Of a DNA stretch of 64,000 nt, positions 61,963-64,000 are shown piece after piece. The translations under genes and the position numbers were made by a program. The stretch's first letter is position 1; each line of letters opens with the position of its first letter. A model generated the notes under the pieces. The model had not been told where the DNA came from. It searched no databases and saw nothing but the letters and a program-made list of their open reading frames with translations. The stretch comes from Escarpia spicata (taxonomy: Eukaryota > Annelida > Polychaeta > Sabellida > Siboglinidae), in NCBI GenBank assembly GCA_963995525.1, contig CAXEFP010000908.1, forward strand, positions 806,001-870,000, in the 5' to 3' direction.

Positions 61963-63918
61963 GGATCCTTAATGTGGTCTTACCCCAAATAGATGTTTTG
62001 CATGTTACAAATCTTCACGAAGGCTAGATTGATATCAAGCTACACACATAACTAGATTAATCACAAATGGGAATGCATGTTACCGTTCTATCTCCGTCAC
62101 GTAAGTTACAAGAACATATTACGTAAGTTATAGGTGTGAAAACTCATCCCCATTTGATGTTTTATCTTGTCTAAAGCAGCAGTACATTCAGTACTCACGA
62201 GACAAACATGTCCCATGTCAAAATGTTCGAAAAAAATTAATGCATATCACAGCAAAACGGTATTTGTAGTGCACTTTTTTCGGCGGAAGGATCCTTAATG
62301 TGGTCTTATCCCAAATAGATGATTTGCATGTTACAAATCTTCACGAAGGCTAGATTGATATCAAGCTACACACATAACTAGATTAACCCCAAATGGGAAT
62401 GCATGTTACCGTTTTATCCCCGTCACGTAAGCTACAAGAACATATTTCGTAAGTTATAGGTGTGAAAACTCATCCCCATTTGATGTTTTATCTTGTCTAA
62501 AGCAGCAGTACATTCAGTACTCACGAGACAAACATGTCCCATGTCAAAATGTCCAAAAAAAATTAATGCACATCACAGCAAAACGGTATTTGTAGTGCAC
62601 TTTTTTCGGCGGAAGGATCCTTAATGTGGTCTTATCCCAAATAGATGATTTGCATGTTACAAATCTTCACGAAGGCTAGATTGATATCAAGCTACACACA
62701 TAACTAGATTAACCCCAAATGGGAATGCATGTTACCGTTTTATCCCCGTCACGTAAGTTACAAGAACATATTACGTAAGTTATAGGTGTGAAAACTCATC
62801 CCCATTTGATGTTTTATCTTGTCTAAAGCAGCAGTACATTCAGTACTCACGAGACAAACATGTCCCATGTCAAAATGTTCGAAACAAATTAATGCATATC
62901 ACAGCAAAACGGTATTTGTAGTGCACTTTTTTTGGCGGAAGGATCCTTAATGTGGTCTTAACCCAAATATATGTTTTGCATGTTACAAATCTTCACGAAG
63001 GCTAGATTGATATCAAGCTACACACATAACTAGATTAACCCCAAATGGGAATGCATGTTACCGTTTTATCCCCGTCACGTAAGTTACAAGAACATATTAC
63101 GTAAGTTATAGGTGTGAAAACTCATCCCCATTTGATGTTTTATCTTGTCTAAAGCAGCAGTACATTCAGTACTCACGAGACAAACATGTCCCATGTCAAA
63201 ATGTTCGAAACAAATTAATGCATATCACAGCAAAACGGTATTTGTAGTGCACTTTTTTCGGCGGAAGGATCCTTACTGTGGTCTTACCCCAAATAGATGT
63301 TTTGCATGTTACAAATCTTCACGAAGGCTAGATTGATATCAAGCTACACACATAACTAGATTAATCACAAATGGGAATGCATGTTACCGTTCTATCTCCG
63401 TCACGTAAGTTACAAGAACATATTACGTAAGTTATAGGTGTGAAAACTCATCCCCATTTGATGTTTTATCTTGTCTAAAGCAGCAGTACATTCAGTACTC
63501 ACGAGACAAACATGTCCCATGTCAAAATGTTCGAAAAAAATTAATGCATATCACAGCAAAACGGTATTTGTAGTGCACTTTTTTCGGCGGAAGGATCCTT
63601 AATGTGGTCTTATCCCAAATAGATGATTTGCATGTTACAAATCTTCACGAAGGCTAGATTGATATCAAGCTACACACATAACTAGATTAACCCCAAATGG
63701 GAATGCATGTTACCGTTTTATCCCCGTCACGTAAGCTACAAGAACATATTACGTAAGTTATAGGTGTGAAAACTCATCCCCATTTGATGTTTTATCTTGT
63801 CTAAAGCAGCAGTACATTCAGTACTCACGAGACAAACATGTCCCATGTCAAAATGTTCGAAAAAAATTAATGCATATCACAGCAAAACGGTATTTGTAGT
63901 GCACTTTTTTTGGCGGAA
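61963..63918 (+). repeat. six-monomer right section with extra changes
   Basis: The order is E-A-A-G-(F'/E hybrid)-A. The A at 62289 has four private changes: GTAAGCTAC in the first core box, ATTTCGTAAG at the second, ATGTCCAAAA, and GCACATCAC. The A at 63593 also has GTAAGCTAC. The G at 62941 has TTAACCC and ATATATGTTTTG. The unit at 63267 has the F-prime start but AATCAC and CTATCTCC like E. A-A neighbours are rare elsewhere. The section is still plainly the same satellite. Confidence 0.85.
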
Positions 63919-64000
63919 GGATCCTTAATGTGGTCTTACCCCAAATATATGTTTTGCATGTTACAAATCTTCACGAAGGCTAGATTGATATCAAGCTACA
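63919..64000 (+). repeat. partial monomer, first 82 bp
   Basis: It starts GGATCCTTAATG with TTACCCC and ATATATGTTTTG, a G-like head. The window ends just after the TTGATATCAA palindrome. The array therefore continues to the right. Confidence 0.95.

Larger units (their letters stand above)
1..64000. repeat. 326-bp satellite DNA array filling the window
   Basis: One 326-bp unit repeats head to tail across the window with no other sequence between copies. BamHI-phase marks fall at 19, 345, 671, 997 and 1323, each 326 bp apart, and the last at 63919 fits 196 units plus a net 4 bp. All copies are in the same orientation. A typical unit has 65 C and 56 G (37% GC). Most units carry one GGATCC site, so BamHI digestion would mostly yield 326-bp fragments. 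Arrays like this are known from centromeric, pericentromeric and subtelomeric heterochromatin of eukaryotes, where they act through chromatin rather than encoded products. The window ends inside the array on both sides, so its true size and chromosomal position are unknown. Similarity to beet pBV-type BamHI satellites is suggested only by length and restriction site. Confidence 0.98.

Noticed and set aside
1..64000. CRISPR array
   Set aside because: The period is 326 bp with no short constant repeat alternating with unique spacers; the whole unit is repeated.
1..64000. rDNA intergenic spacer or 5S gene array
   Set aside because: No 5S, 5.8S, 18S or 28S sequence or internal control region was recognised in the 326-bp unit.
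1..64000. Tandem copies of a transposon or LTR
   Set aside because: No coding remnants, terminal inverted repeats, primer-binding site or target-site duplications were seen, and adjacent units abut without spacer. An ancient transposon origin of the unit cannot be excluded.
1..64000. One fixed-length higher-order repeat for the whole window
   Set aside because: Marker spacings vary (5, 6, 7, 9, 10, 12, 13, 15, 26 and 79 units), and blocks overlap; no single period explains the order.

Overview
The whole window is one uninterrupted tandem satellite-DNA array. A 326-bp unit runs head to tail from the first base to the last, always in the same orientation. Counting from the GGATCC (BamHI) site at position 19, there are 196 complete units (19-63918), an 18-bp tail of an earlier unit (1-18) and an 82-bp start of a 197th (63919-64000). 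Only two net length changes were found in 64 kb: a 5-bp insertion near 30528 and a 1-bp deletion near 61903. There is no credible protein gene, RNA gene, transposon, CRISPR array, telomere repeat or array boundary. All variant calls, counts and block boundaries below were made by eye from the printed sequence.

Organism: an array of this size with unit lengths this uniform points to eukaryotic centromeric, pericentromeric or subtelomeric heterochromatin. The roughly 37% GC, the single BamHI site per typical unit and the ~326-bp length resemble plant BamHI satellites, such as the ~327-bp centromeric pBV family of beet. I cannot compare sequences here, so that is a hypothesis only and the host is unidentified.

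Unit types: the units fall into a few haplotypes. A has TTATCCC and GATTTGC in the head, AACCCC in the middle and a CTCAT/GATG tail. B has TTACCCC, GTTTTGC, AATCAC, CTATCTCC and a CTAAT/GAAG tail. E has a B head and an A tail. C and D are always adjacent and share a haplotype that crosses the BamHI position. F and F-prime have TTACTG instead of TTAATG. G has a B-like head with an A-like middle and tail. A-prime is A carrying AGCATAACGG. By eye there are about 68 A-type, 42 B, 24 E, 18 C, 18 D, 10 F, 12 F-prime and 4 G units.

Layout: a 10-unit block at 19-3278 recurs at 8495-11754 and, with a changed last unit, at 31972-35231. A C/D/F-rich section at 12081-17622 contains 10-unit and 3-unit duplications. 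A higher-order section at 17623-28054 has units of 12, 9 and 11 monomers. A 5-unit tandem duplication covers 26425-29684. A 7-unit block at 2301-4582 recurs 79 units later at 28055-30336. From 31646 to 57725 the array consists of F-prime-led higher-order units of 15, 6, 5, 9, 13, 7, 10 and 15 monomers. A 6-unit tandem duplication covers 58052-61962. The right end (61963-64000) carries more private changes. The pattern fits repeated unequal exchange and segmental amplification rather than one fixed higher-order repeat.

Inside each unit the best conserved stretch is about unit positions 134-180. It holds two direct copies of ACGTAAGTTA 22 bp apart, the second overlapping the palindrome TTACGTAA, and is the best candidate for a protein-binding or recombination-prone core.
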